Under the pieces are notes generated by a model that was not told the origin of the DNA, ran no database searches, and saw nothing but the letters and a program-made list of their open reading frames with translations. From assembly GCF_008634025.1 (NCBI RefSeq), contig NZ_PDCM01000002.1:3683001-3747000 (forward strand): DNA of 64,000 nucleotides. Reading direction: 5' to 3'. The DNA is from Streptomyces albofaciens JCM 4342 (GTDB taxonomy: Bacteria; Actinomycetota; Actinomycetes; Streptomycetales; Streptomycetaceae). Positions 49,101-58,280 of this stretch are shown here, piece by piece. A program made the translations under genes and the position numbers. Every line of letters begins with the position of its first letter. Position 1 is the first letter of the stretch.

Positions 49101-49130
49101 AGTGGGTTCGCCTCCTCGGCTTCTTCGGTT

Positions 49131-49592
49131 CTACAGCTGGGCGAGCTTCTCCAGTACGGGTGCGGCGGTCCGCAGGGCGGCCCACTCGTCCTCGTCCAGC
49201 CCGGAGGCCAGCTCGGCCAGCCACGCGTTGCGTTTGCGGCGGCTCTCTTCGAGCATCGCCTCGGCCTGTTCGGTCTGGGTGACGACCTTCTGGCGGCGGT
49301 CGTCGGGGTGCGGTTCGAGCCGGACCAGGCCCTTGGCCTCCAGCATCGCCACAATGCGGGTCATCGACGGCGGCTGGACGTGCTCCTTGCGCGCCAGCTC
49401 GCCGGGGGTGGCGTGGCCGCACCGGGCGAGGGTGCCGAGCACCGACATCTCGGTCGGGCTGAGCGACTCGTCGACCCGCTGGTGTTTGAGTCGGCGGGAG
49501 AGCCGCATCACGGCGGACCGCAATGCGTTCACGGCGTCGGCGTCGGCGGCAGCATCGTCGCCAGGGGACAGTTCCGGCATGGTCGTTAGCAT
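49131..49592 (-). CDS. MarR-family regulator
   Basis: A 153-residue MarR protein. The wing-helix segment LSPTEMSVLGTLARCGHATPGELARKEHVQPPSMTRIVAMLEAKGLV (about 46-90) with HPDDRRQKVV forms the wing. ATG 49592 has AAAGGG 9 nt upstream; ATG 49580 is an alternative. A dyad lies over its promoter. It forms an operon with the MFS exporter, a standard drug- or phenolic-responsive efflux arrangement. Confidence 0.9.
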   Translation of the reverse strand: MLTTMPELSPGDDAAADADAVNALRSAVMRLSRRLKHQRVDESLSPTEMSVLGTLARCGHATPGELARKEHVQPPSMTRIVAMLEAKGLVRLEPHPDDRRQKVVTQTEQAEAMLEESRRKRNAWLAELASGLDEDEWAALRTAAPVLEKLAQL

Positions 49593-49595
49593 AAC

Positions 49596-49614
49596 TCATT
49601 ACCCTTTCTAATGA
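49596..49614. promoter_or_regulatory. MarR operator-like dyad
   Basis: TCATTA (49596-49601) and TAATGA (49609-49614) are perfect inverted arms 7 bp apart, unusually AT-rich here and immediately upstream of the MarR ATG. The 19-bp size fits a MarR autoregulatory site. Confidence 0.6.
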
Positions 49615-49710
49615 AAGCCCGTTGACCCGAGCCCCTCCGCGTCACCCTTCCGAGTGAGGACGCAGCGGAAAGTGACCCACCTGACCAGGGAGTGAGAGGA
49701 CCGTGGCGGT

Positions 49711-49899
49711 ATGGGATCGGGAGTGCTCAGCCTGCGTATGGACGGGGAACTGCTGGAGCGCCTTCGGCAGCACGCCGCAAAACGCGGAATGAGCGTCCAG
49801 GACTATGTGACCCGGACGCTCATCCGCGAGGACTTCGACGAACGTTTCAAGTTGTCGGTGGACCGGACGGAGCGGTTCTACGCCGCCCCGCCGCTGTGA
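49711..49899 (+). CDS. Small ribbon-helix-helix-like protein
   Basis: A 62-residue protein. LSLRMDGELLERLRQHAAKRGMSVQDYVTRTLIRED reads as a beta strand plus two helices, the Arc/CopG ribbon-helix-helix pattern, followed by a short polar tail. It may be a DNA-binding regulator or orphan antitoxin; no toxin gene is adjacent. The ATG is preceded by GAGAGGACC. A bidirectional hairpin follows the stop. Confidence 0.7.
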   Translation: MGSGVLSLRMDGELLERLRQHAAKRGMSVQDYVTRTLIREDFDERFKLSVDRTERFYAAPPL

Positions 49900-49923
49900 G
49901 CCGGTCCCGCCGTACGGACCGGC
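49900..49923. terminator. Bidirectional terminator
   Basis: Perfect 8-bp stem GCCGGTCC/GGACCGGC with an 8-nt loop, directly between the convergent small RHH-like gene and the NCS2 permease stop at 49930. Confidence 0.7.
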
Positions 49924-49929
49924 CGGGCG

Positions 49930-51399
49930 TCACCGGACGCCCAGCGCCTGCTCGATCGGGTTGAGCAGGAAGTAGACGAGGAAGGCCAGGCCCACGGCGT
50001 TCAGCAGCCAGGGGATCTCCTTGAAGCGGCCGGTCGCCGTCCGCAGCAGGATGAAGGCCAGCACGCCCATGCCGATGCCGTTGGTGATGCTGTAGGTGAA
50101 CGGCATCGAGATGATCGTCAGGAACGCCGGGACGGCGACGGTGAAGTCGCTCCAGTCGATCTCCCGGACATTGGCCGACATGATCAGGAAGCCGACGACC
50201 AGCAGGGCGGGCGTCGCGGCCTGCGACGGGACGACCGTCGCCAGCGGCGTGAAGACCAGCGCCAGCAGGAAGAGCCCGCCGGTCACCACGTTCGCCAGCC
50301 CCGTACGGGCCCCCTCGCCGACGCCCGCGGTGGACTCCACGAAGCAGGTGTTGGCCGAGGCCGAGCCGACGCCGCCGGCCGCGACCGCGATGCCGTCCAC
50401 CATCAGGATGCGGCCCATGCCGGGCAGGCTGCCGTTCTCGTCGGTCAGCCCGGCCTCCTCGCCGACGCCGATGATCGTGCCCATCGCGTCGAAGAAGCCG
50501 GACAGCAGCACGGTGAAGACGAACAGGCAGCCGGTCAGCAGACCGACCTCCTTGAAGCCGCCGAACAGGCTGATCTGCCCGATCAGGCCGAAGTCCGGGG
50601 CGCCGACGATGCTGTCCGGCACGTTCGGTACGGCCAGGCCCCAGCTCGCGTCGGGGATCTCGGCGACGGCGTTGATGATGATCGCGACGACCGCCATCAC
50701 GACCATGCCGATCAGGATCGCGCCCTTGGTCTTCCGTACGGTCAGCAGGAACATCAGCGCCAGGCCGACCACGAAGACCAGCACCGGCCAGCCCTGGAGC
50801 TGACCGCCCTGGCCCAGCGCCAGCGGGACGGTGGTGTGCGCGGCGTCCGGGTTACGGGTGACGAAGCCGGCGTCGACCAGGCCGACCAGGGAGATGAACA
50901 GGCCGATGCCGATCGCGATGGCGCGCCGCAGCCCGTTCGGGATCGCGTCCATGACCCGCTGCCGCAGGCCGGAGGCGACCAGGATCATCAGCACCAGACC
51001 GGCGAGCACGACCATGCCCATCGCGTCCGGCCAGCTCATCTTGGGGGCGAGCTGGAGGGAGACGACGGCGTTGATGCCGAGGCCGGCGGCGACGGCGATC
51101 GGCACATTGCCGATGACGCCCATCAGGAGCGTGGACAGGCCCGCCATCAGGGCGGTGGCGGTGACCAGCTGGCCGTTGTCGAGGTGGTGCCCGAACTTGT
51201 CCTGGCCGGCACCGAGGATGATCGGGTTCAGCACGACGATGTACGCCATGGCAAAGAAGGTGGCGAGACCGCCGCGCAGCTCGCGGGAGACCGACGATCC
51301 CCGCTCGGAGATCTTGAAGAACCGGTCGAGACCGTTCTTCGGCGGCTGCGGGCCTGGGCTCTGGACGGCGTCGACCGGCGTGGTGGCCGAGGGGGACAT
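49930..51399 (-). CDS. NCS2-family purine (guanine/hypoxanthine) permease
   Basis: A 489-residue permease of the AzgA-like branch of NCS2, taking up nucleobases by proton symport. It has about 14 membrane segments. RGGLATFFAMAYIVVLNPIIL at the start, GNVPIAVAAGLGINAVV, and FFDAMGTIIGVGEEAG with SSANTCFVESTAGVGEGARTG-like segments in the second half are branch signatures. Apparently monocistronic. Its upstream region holds a perfect palindrome at 51484-51498. Confidence 0.9.
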   Translation of the reverse strand: MSPSATTPVDAVQSPGPQPPKNGLDRFFKISERGSSVSRELRGGLATFFAMAYIVVLNPIILGAGQDKFGHHLDNGQLVTATALMAGLSTLLMGVIGNVPIAVAAGLGINAVVSLQLAPKMSWPDAMGMVVLAGLVLMILVASGLRQRVMDAIPNGLRRAIAIGIGLFISLVGLVDAGFVTRNPDAAHTTVPLALGQGGQLQGWPVLVFVVGLALMFLLTVRKTKGAILIGMVVMAVVAIIINAVAEIPDASWGLAVPNVPDSIVGAPDFGLIGQISLFGGFKEVGLLTGCLFVFTVLLSGFFDAMGTIIGVGEEAGLTDENGSLPGMGRILMVDGIAVAAGGVGSASANTCFVESTAGVGEGARTGLANVVTGGLFLLALVFTPLATVVPSQAATPALLVVGFLIMSANVREIDWSDFTVAVPAFLTIISMPFTYSITNGIGMGVLAFILLRTATGRFKEIPWLLNAVGLAFLVYFLLNPIEQALGVR

Positions 51400-51718
51400 G
51401 CGCGGACCTCAGTCGTACGGGCCTGAAGAGGCGTGGGGGCCCCGGATCGGGCCCAGAACACAAACAGACCGGATCAGATTGGATGATTCGACGAATCAAA
51501 CCAGTCAGAACCGGATAGGTTCAGTATGAATAAACAAGTCGATGATCGCTATCTCCGCGCGTAGACCCATGGGGCAAACCGGCCGGACGCGTTTCGGCGA
51601 GGCCCCGCGCTCCGGCCGTGGCCGGGCCACGGCCCGGCCGCGGCTGCCCGGCGGCCGCGCCGCGCGACCCGGCCCGCCGGGACCGGCGCTGTCAGCGACT
51701 GCCCGTAAGCTGGGCCCC
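51400..51718. promoter_or_regulatory. Divergent region with AT-rich palindrome
   Basis: These 319 bp lie between the NCS2 permease and the DUF2530 gene. The stretch 51460-51545 is strikingly AT-rich for this genome. It contains TGATTCGACGAATCA (51484-51498), a perfect 7-1-7 palindrome 85 bp upstream of the permease start, overlapped on the minus strand by TTGATT as a possible -35. Probably a permease operator. TAAGCT (51706-51711) is the DUF2530 -10. No ORF is supported. Confidence 0.55.
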
Positions 51719-52000
51719 ATGTGGAAGAAGTCCGAACTGCGCGAGGCCCCGGAGCCTCTTGAGGGTCCCGTCGTCGGCACGATCACCGGCGGCACCATCA
51801 TCTGGTTCGTGCTCTTCCTGGCCCAGCTCCCCTTCTACGGCTGGTTCGCCGACCACGACCGCACCTGGTGGGTGTGGACCTGCCTGGCCGGCGGCGGCCT
51901 CGGCCTCCTCGGCATCTGGTACGTCCGCAAGCGCGACGCCGCGATCAAGCGCGCGGCCGCGGCGCGGGACGCCGAGCGGGCACCGGCGGACGCGGCCTGA
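51719..52000 (+). CDS. DUF2530 membrane protein
   Basis: A 93-residue protein. MWKKSELREAPEPLEGPVV then two membrane segments (TGGTIIWFVLFLAQLPFY and TWWVWTCLAGGGLGLLGIW) and a basic/alanine C-terminus. This is the DUF2530 pattern found across actinobacteria; function unknown. The -10 TAAGCT is 7 nt before the ATG, so the mRNA is probably leaderless. Confidence 0.85.
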   Translation: MWKKSELREAPEPLEGPVVGTITGGTIIWFVLFLAQLPFYGWFADHDRTWWVWTCLAGGGLGLLGIWYVRKRDAAIKRAAAARDAERAPADAA

Positions 52001-52031
52001 GGCGGGCTCGGCCCGGGGCGGGCTCGGCCCG
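52001..52031. repeat. 15-bp direct repeat with hairpins
   Basis: GGCGGGCTCGGCCCG occurs at 52001-52015 and again at 52017-52031, directly after the DUF2530 stop. Each copy can fold CGGGC-TCG-GCCCG, so together they may form the terminator of that gene. Confidence 0.55.
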
Positions 52032-52235
52032 AGACGGACACGCCCCTGGACGGGCGGGCCACGCCGGGGCGCCGTTCGGCGCTTCGGACGGCCGTCTCAC
52101 CCCCCGGACGATGTCACCCCATAGTGGACGCATCCCGGCCACCGACGGTTGACGCGCGCCCCTCCAACAACTCCCGCCACCTTCCTGTGCGTATCCAGCG
52201 GGTGAATCGTCCGTTCCGCCCGTAACGTCGAAGGC

Positions 52236-54629
52236 ATGACTCAGCGGGCGAAGACCGAAGCCGGAGGCCGCGAGCAGGCCACCGATACGGCCCACCGCGG
52301 CCTGACCGCAGCGGAGGTCGCCGAGCGGGTGTCCAGAGGCGAGGTCAACGACGTCCCCGTGCGGTCCTCGCGCTCCACCGCCGACATCGTCCGCTCGAAC
52401 GTCTTCACCCGCTTCAACGCCATCATCGGCGTGCTGTTCGTGATCATCCTGATCGTCGGGCCCATCCAGGACGGCCTGTTCGGCTTCGTCATCCTCGCCA
52501 ACACCGGCATCGGCATCATCCAGGAGCTGCGCGCCAAGAAGACGCTGGACAGCCTGGCCGTCATAGGCGAGTCCAGGCCGACCGTCCGGCGCGACGGCAC
52601 GGCCGCCGAGATCCCCACCTCCGAGGTGGTCCTCGGCGATGTCATCGAACTCGGCCCCGGCGACAAGGTGATCGTCGACGGCGAGGTCCTGGAGAGCGAC
52701 GGTCTGGAGATCGACGAGTCGCTGCTGACCGGCGAGGCCGACCCGGTGGTCAAGAAGCCCGGCGAGAAGGTGATGTCCGGCAGCTTCGTGGTCGCCGGCG
52801 GCGGCGCGTTCACCGCCACGAAGGTCGGGCGCGAGGCGTACGCGGCGCAGCTCGCCGAGGAGGCGTCCCGCTTCACCCTCGTCCACTCCGAGCTGCGCAG
52901 CGGCATCAGCCAGATCCTCAAGTACGTGACGTGGATGATGGTGCCGACCGCCATCGGCCTGATCCTCAGCCATCTGTTCACCCTGAACATGGCGGGCGAC
53001 GAAGCCGTACGCCGCATGGTCGCCGGCATCGTCCCCATGATCCCCGAGGGCCTGGTCCTCCTCACCTCGGTCGCCTTCGCGATCGGTGTCATCCGGCTCG
53101 GCCGCAAGAAGTGCCTGGTCCAGGAGTTGCCCGCGATCGAGGGCCTGGCCCGGGTCGACGTGGTCTGCCTGGACAAGACCGGCACGCTCACCGAAGGCGG
53201 CATGGACGTCAGCGAGCTGCGGCCGCTGGACGGGTCGGCCGAGGACCTGGCCAAGCAGGTCCTCGGCGCACTCGGCAAGTCCGATCCCCGCCCCAACGCG
53301 TCCCTCCAGGCGATCATCGACGCGTACCCGGCGGGGGACGGCTGGCACAGCACCGACGCGCTGCCGTTCTCCTCCGCCCGCAAGTACAGCGGCGCGGCCC
53401 TCCAGAGCCCGGACGGTGAACACTCCACCTGGCTGCTCGGCGCCCCCGACGTCCTCCTGCCCGCCGGCGACGACGCGCTCGCCGAGGTCGACGACCTGAA
53501 CGCGCAGGGCCTGCGCGTCCTCCTGCTGGCCCGCGCCGACCGCGATCTGCACGACTCCTCCATCGCCGACCACGTCCGACCCACCGCCCTGGTCGTCCTC
53601 GAACAGCGGCTGCGCCCCGACGCGATGGACACCCTGCGGTACTTCGAGGAACAGGGCGTCCAGGCGAAGGTCATCTCCGGCGACAACGCGGTCTCCGTCG
53701 GCGCGGTGGCCGGGAAACTCGGCATGCCCGGCGCGGAGTCCCCCGTGGACGCGCGCAAACTCCCCGACGACCCGGAGGAGATGGGAAAGGTCCTGGAGGA
53801 CGGCGCGGTGTTCGGCCGCGTCACGCCGCAGCAGAAGCGGGACATGGTCGGCGCGCTCCAGGCGCGCGGCCACAACGTCGCGATGACCGGCGACGGCGTC
53901 AACGACGTACTCGCCCTCAAGGACGCGGACATCGGCGTCTCGATGGGCGCGGGCAGCGAGGCCACCAAGGCCGTCGCGCAGATCGTGCTCCTCAACAACA
54001 GCTTCGCGACGCTGCCTTCGGTGGTCGCCGAGGGCCGCCGGGTGATCGGCAACATCACCCGCGTCGCCACCCTCTTCCTCACCAAGACCGTCTATTCGGT
54101 CCTGCTGGCGATCCTGGTGGCCTGCTGCCAGATCCCGTACCCCTACCTGCCGCGCCACCTCACCCTGCTGTCCACCCTCACCATCGGCGTACCGGCCTTC
54201 TTCCTGGCCCTCGCCCCCAACAAGGAGCGCGCGAAGCCGCACTTCGTCCGGCGGGTGATGCGGTACGCGGTCCCCTCCGGCCTGATCACCGGCCTCGCCG
54301 CGTTCGCCACCTACCTGCTGGCCCGCGGCCACTACGACGGCCCGGACGCCCTCCCCGCCGAGACCAGCGCCGCCACCCTGACCCTGTTCCTCAGCGCGAT
54401 GTGGGTCCTGGCGATCATCGCCCGCCCCTACACGTGGTGGCGCATCGGCCTCGTCCTGGCCATGGCCCTCGGCTTCCTGATCGTCCTCGTCACCCCCTGG
54501 CTCCAGCACTTCTTCGACCTGAAGCTGGTCGGCACGACGATGCCGTGGGCGGCGGTGGCGATCGCCGTGGTGGCGGCGGTGCTGCTGGAGGTGGCGTGGC
54601 GGGTGATGGGGCGGCGGTTCCCGGCGTAG
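52236..54629 (+). CDS. P-type cation-transporting ATPase (CtpE-like)
   Basis: A 797-residue P-type ATPase. IDESLLTGEADPVV is the actuator region (TGE), DKTGTLT carries the phosphorylated Asp at about 313, and MTGDGVNDVLALKDADIG is the hinge. The membrane helix before the phosphorylation site reads MVAGIVPMIPEGLVLL (PEGL, about 270-273) rather than CPC, excluding heavy-metal transport. Length and the PEGL motif match M. tuberculosis CtpE, a calcium-importing ATPase, so calcium is the best guess. TAACGT (52223-52228) is 7 nt before the ATG: probable leaderless mRNA. Confidence 0.9.
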   Translation: MTQRAKTEAGGREQATDTAHRGLTAAEVAERVSRGEVNDVPVRSSRSTADIVRSNVFTRFNAIIGVLFVIILIVGPIQDGLFGFVILANTGIGIIQELRAKKTLDSLAVIGESRPTVRRDGTAAEIPTSEVVLGDVIELGPGDKVIVDGEVLESDGLEIDESLLTGEADPVVKKPGEKVMSGSFVVAGGGAFTATKVGREAYAAQLAEEASRFTLVHSELRSGISQILKYVTWMMVPTAIGLILSHLFTLNMAGDEAVRRMVAGIVPMIPEGLVLLTSVAFAIGVIRLGRKKCLVQELPAIEGLARVDVVCLDKTGTLTEGGMDVSELRPLDGSAEDLAKQVLGALGKSDPRPNASLQAIIDAYPAGDGWHSTDALPFSSARKYSGAALQSPDGEHSTWLLGAPDVLLPAGDDALAEVDDLNAQGLRVLLLARADRDLHDSSIADHVRPTALVVLEQRLRPDAMDTLRYFEEQGVQAKVISGDNAVSVGAVAGKLGMPGAESPVDARKLPDDPEEMGKVLEDGAVFGRVTPQQKRDMVGALQARGHNVAMTGDGVNDVLALKDADIGVSMGAGSEATKAVAQIVLLNNSFATLPSVVAEGRRVIGNITRVATLFLTKTVYSVLLAILVACCQIPYPYLPRHLTLLSTLTIGVPAFFLALAPNKERAKPHFVRRVMRYAVPSGLITGLAAFATYLLARGHYDGPDALPAETSAATLTLFLSAMWVLAIIARPYTWWRIGLVLAMALGFLIVLVTPWLQHFFDLKLVGTTMPWAAVAIAVVAAVLLEVAWRVMGRRFPA

Positions 54630-54762
54630 TCGTCTTCGACGACGGTTCACGACGGCCCCACCGCCCCGCCACGACGGCGAGCCGCCGCAACGGCGCGGCC
54701 GGGCGGCACATCAGGCGCCGGTCCCCCAGCCCCCTCCTCCCACCCAGCCGCACCATGCGTCG

Positions 54763-57700
54763 CTAGTCGAACCAGCGGGCCTCCGCCAGTTCCTCCGCTC
54801 GGTCCGGGTCCTCCAGGAGGGCGGCGGTTTCGAAGCGGCGGGGCCACTGGCCGGCGGCCCAAGCGAGGCCGGCGGCGACGCCCTCCAGGGTGGCGGCGTG
54901 GAGGGTGCCGTCGGGGGTCCAGCGCCAGTCGAGTTCGGTGCCGTCCTCGACGGTCAGTTCCTCGTGCTCGACGTACGAGCGCGGGGTGTCCGGGCCGAGC
55001 AGCGTACGGACCGGTTCCGGGACCTCGTGCCGGATGCCCTCCGACCGTACGGGCGCCGGGAAGACCTCGCTCAGCCGCCTTACCTGGAACAGCTCGGCCA
55101 GCTCCGCCGCGCGTGCCGGGCGGACCGGCAGCAGCGGCAGGCCGGCGGCCAGCGGCATCAGATCGGGCGCGTCCGCGACGACCGCCTCGGCCGCGTCCAC
55201 GACCCGCACCTCACCGTTGACGACGGCCCGCAGCTCATCCGGCAGCGTCACCTGCTCGGGGTCCAGCTCCGCCAGCACCCCGTACAGCGCGTGCAGTTGA
55301 GCCGGACCCACCTCGCGCGCGGGGTCCGCGAGGCGGGCGAGCAGCTCGGCCGCGCCGCCCGGCTCCTCCAGCAGCGCGGCCACGGAGGTCCGCACACCGA
55401 GGGCGCGCAGCACCTGGGCGTCCACCTCGCCCGCGTCCGCCGACTCGTACAGCCCCGCCAGCAGCGGGTCACCGCCCGCGGCCCGCAGCCCCGCCGGGCG
55501 GCGGCCGTCCAGCACCGGGTGCCCGCGCAGCCACCACGCCGTGTAGGGGCGGACCAGTTCGGTCGTGCCGTCCGGCAGCAACACCCGTACGGGCGCGGTC
55601 AGCGCGTCCCGCAGCGGCGGCCGCGACAGCATCGCCAGCACCCGCGGCCACGCGTCGTCGTCGACCAGGTCCAGGTCCCGTACGGCCACGATCTCCGTCG
55701 CGACCGGCGGCACCGGCGTCTCCGGCAGCCCGTCGAGGACGTCCTCGCACCACACGTCCACGGCATCCAGCACACCGACGTCGTCCGGCTCGGTGAAGTC
55801 CCCGTCGCGCGGCTCCAGTTCGTCCGGATCCAGCACCACGTCGGGGGCCCGTACGAGAGCGAAGCCGGCCAGCACGCCGACGGCGGTCAGCGGCTGCTCA
55901 CCCCAGCGCGCGGCGAACTCCGCCTCCACGCAAGCGAGTTCGCCCTCCCGGATGACACTCTCGAAGTCGCTGCCGGGCAGCACCAGTTCGCCCGCGGGGG
56001 CCGGTTCGCCGTCCTCGTCGGGCAGGGCGAGCGCGGCCAGCCAGGGCTCGTCGCCGGGCGCGAGGTGCGCGTCGCGCACGAGGCCGAGCACGGCCTCCGC
56101 CAGCTCCTCGCCGCCCAGCCCGCCGAGTTCGCCCGGCTCGCCGTCGAAACCGAAGGCGTAGTCGTCCTCCGCCGCGTCCAGCGAACCCGCCACGGCCGCC
56201 CGGACCTGCGGAGTCGTCAGCACCGCGCGCGGATTCGCCGGAGTGGCGCCCAGCTTCTCCAGCAGCGGGTGCACGGCGTCCGGGTGGGCCACCTTCAGGC
56301 CCAGGCGGGCCAGGGTGCGGTGGCGCTCGGCGTCGTCACCCGCACCGCCGCCGGGCAGCGGCAGCAGAACCTGACGCGGGCCGATCGTGGTGCGCGCCGC
56401 CCGGCCGTCCTCGGCCCCCGAACCGGCGAGCGGTACGGGCAGGCCGCTCAGCCGCTCCGGATCCGTACCGGCCAGCGAGTCGTACAGCCGCCACCACCAC
56501 GCGGGCGTCCGGTCCACCCCGGCCAGCCGGTCGATGACCTCGCCCAGCGGCACCCGCGCCACCCCCAGCGCACGCAGCTCGGGCCGCCGCTCCAGCCCGG
56601 CGGGCAGCAGGCTCGGGAACAGCTCCGCCAGCACGCGGACCGTGTCGGCCCCCGCCCCCTCGACCAGCTCCGCGTCCACCGGACGCAGCACGTACGCGTC
56701 CTCCTCGCCGCGGGCGCCGCCCCAGCCGCCCCCCTCACCGGGAGCCAGCTCGTCCGGACCACCGGCGGCGGGCGACGCGTCGAGGTGCAGCCCCATGCCG
56801 CTCGCGGGCGCGGCCGCGCTCGGCAGGAACCGTACGCGCGGCAGCAGCTCCAGCACCTGCCGCCGCAGCTCGTTGTCCAGCTCGCCCTGCCCCAGCGGGC
56901 CCGGTACGAGATCGATCGTGCCCGTCGAGACCGGCTGCCAGGCGGCCAGCAGCGCCGCGTACGCCTCGGCGGCGCGCCGCACGAGATGATCGGCGAGCGC
57001 ACCGGGCGCGACGCGGCGCCGGGTCGGCTCCAGCGGGAACGAGGCGATCAGCAGCGCCGGCAGGCCGTGCCGCTCGTCGGTGGGCGTCGGCGCGTGCACG
57101 ACCGGCGCGGTCTCCGGGCGCACCGGAGCGCCTTCCTCGTCCACCGGAACCGCCCAGGTCACCGCCCAGTGCGGACGCAGACGCTCCTCCACCGGGCGGT
57201 CGGCCAGCAGCTCCGGGTCCAGCGCGCCGTTCTCGCTCCTGACCCGCCAGCGGGACGTGCCGCGCTCGCTGTCCTCGATGACGACGTACGCGCCCTCCTG
57301 GCGCCGCCTCAGCTCTCGTACGCCGTCCGGGGTCTCGATCACGACCTCGGCCAGCCCCGGCAGCGTCAGCAGCAACGCGGCGTCGATACCGGCCAGCAGG
57401 CGGACCGTCAGCTCGTGCGCGGCGCCGTCACGCAAGGGCAGCACGACGGACGTGTCGTAGCCCTGCGGCGCACTGCCCTCGGCCGGGAAAGGCAGCCGCA
57501 ACAGCGGTACGTGGCCGTCGCGGCGCCGCAGTTCACCACCCAGGCCGGGGCTGTGCGCGGCGAACTGGCTCGCCAGCTCGCGGGCCTCCGTCAGCGACCA
57601 GCGGACACCGCCGGTACGGCCGATCAGCGCGGGCTCGTCACTGACCGCGAGCACCGCCGAGAAGCCGACGCCGAAGCGGCCGACGGCCACTGCGGCCTCG

Positions 57701-58044
57701 GTCTCGCGCTTGGCGGAGGCGCGCAGGGTGGACAGGGACTCGACGCCCGTGGCATCGATGGGGGTACCGGTGTTGGAGGCGACCAGTACGCCTGGACCTT
57801 GGCCTTCGGCCGGGTGCAGGGTCAGGCGCAGCCGTCCGGGGACGCCGGCGCGGGCGGCGGCGTCCGAGGCGTTCTGCGCCAGCTCGACGGCGAGACGGTC
57901 GCGGTAGCCGCCGAGAGCGAGATCCTCCTCGGCGTTCGCATCCTCCCGAAACCGGGCCGGCGAGGCCGCCCACGCATCGAGCACCCCCCTACGCAGCCGG
58001 GCCGTCCCAAACGGATCCGCCTCTGCCCCTGCCGCTTCGCTCAC
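54763..58044 (-). CDS. Sacsin-like GHKL ATPase-domain protein
   Basis: A 1093-residue protein. Residues 30-250 form an HSP90/sacsin-type GHKL ATP-binding domain: the N-box LAVELAQNASDAAARAG (Asn about 58), LVASNTGTPIDATGVESLSTLRASAK as G1, and VGRFGVGFSA (about 121-130) as G2. The remaining 850 residues contain no domain I recognise. GTG 58044 is chosen because GGGAGA lies 6 nt upstream; ATG 58074 has no ribosome site. Streptomycetes widely carry such a protein, but its role (chaperone-like, stress or defence) is unknown. It is monocistronic, and a GGGGTT tract lies 60 bp upstream of its start. Confidence 0.82.
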   Translation of the reverse strand: MSEAAGAEADPFGTARLRRGVLDAWAASPARFREDANAEEDLALGGYRDRLAVELAQNASDAAARAGVPGRLRLTLHPAEGQGPGVLVASNTGTPIDATGVESLSTLRASAKRETEAAVAVGRFGVGFSAVLAVSDEPALIGRTGGVRWSLTEARELASQFAAHSPGLGGELRRRDGHVPLLRLPFPAEGSAPQGYDTSVVLPLRDGAAHELTVRLLAGIDAALLLTLPGLAEVVIETPDGVRELRRRQEGAYVVIEDSERGTSRWRVRSENGALDPELLADRPVEERLRPHWAVTWAVPVDEEGAPVRPETAPVVHAPTPTDERHGLPALLIASFPLEPTRRRVAPGALADHLVRRAAEAYAALLAAWQPVSTGTIDLVPGPLGQGELDNELRRQVLELLPRVRFLPSAAAPASGMGLHLDASPAAGGPDELAPGEGGGWGGARGEEDAYVLRPVDAELVEGAGADTVRVLAELFPSLLPAGLERRPELRALGVARVPLGEVIDRLAGVDRTPAWWWRLYDSLAGTDPERLSGLPVPLAGSGAEDGRAARTTIGPRQVLLPLPGGGAGDDAERHRTLARLGLKVAHPDAVHPLLEKLGATPANPRAVLTTPQVRAAVAGSLDAAEDDYAFGFDGEPGELGGLGGEELAEAVLGLVRDAHLAPGDEPWLAALALPDEDGEPAPAGELVLPGSDFESVIREGELACVEAEFAARWGEQPLTAVGVLAGFALVRAPDVVLDPDELEPRDGDFTEPDDVGVLDAVDVWCEDVLDGLPETPVPPVATEIVAVRDLDLVDDDAWPRVLAMLSRPPLRDALTAPVRVLLPDGTTELVRPYTAWWLRGHPVLDGRRPAGLRAAGGDPLLAGLYESADAGEVDAQVLRALGVRTSVAALLEEPGGAAELLARLADPAREVGPAQLHALYGVLAELDPEQVTLPDELRAVVNGEVRVVDAAEAVVADAPDLMPLAAGLPLLPVRPARAAELAELFQVRRLSEVFPAPVRSEGIRHEVPEPVRTLLGPDTPRSYVEHEELTVEDGTELDWRWTPDGTLHAATLEGVAAGLAWAAGQWPRRFETAALLEDPDRAEELAEARWFD

Positions 58045-58107
58045 GTTGTCTCCCGTTGTCGGTGCCAGGGTCATTTTCTACCGGGTGGGGGGTCACGCTT
58101 GCGTGAC

Positions 58108-58149
58108 GGGGTTGGGGTTGGGGTTGGGGTTGGGGTTGGGGTTGGGGGG
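58108..58149. repeat. GGGGTT tandem repeat (six copies), G-quadruplex-prone
   Basis: Six exact GGGGTT units (58108-58143) followed by a run of six G and then further G-tracts to about 58166. The G-rich strand is the plus strand, the template for the sacsin-like gene, and the tract starts 64 bp upstream of its start codon. Seven G4 runs with 2-nt loops can form stable quadruplexes. Confidence 0.95.
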
Positions 58150-58207
58150 CGGGGTTGGGGGCGGGGGCGTTGCCTTGCCCCGGTGGGGGTGCGGGTGCTG
58201 CGCGGTC

Positions 58208-58260
58208 GGTTCGGTGGGTGGGGGCGCGCGTCTCGCGCCTAGGGTTCGGTGGGTGGGGGC
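58208..58260. repeat. 18-bp direct repeat
   Basis: GGTTCGGTGGGTGGGGGC occurs at 58208-58225 and 58243-58260, flanking a small GCGCG/CGCGC hairpin, between the GGGGTT tract and the large inverted repeat. Confidence 0.85.
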
Positions 58261-58280
58261 TCGGGGCCCCGCAGGGGTCA

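Noticed and set aside
54898..58242. 1114-codon plus-strand ORF opposite the sacsin-like gene
   Set aside because: It is the GC-rich mirror frame of a gene with intact ATPase motifs. Its product is Arg/Gln/Gly/Ala-rich with no domain, and stop codons are naturally rare in that frame at this GC content.
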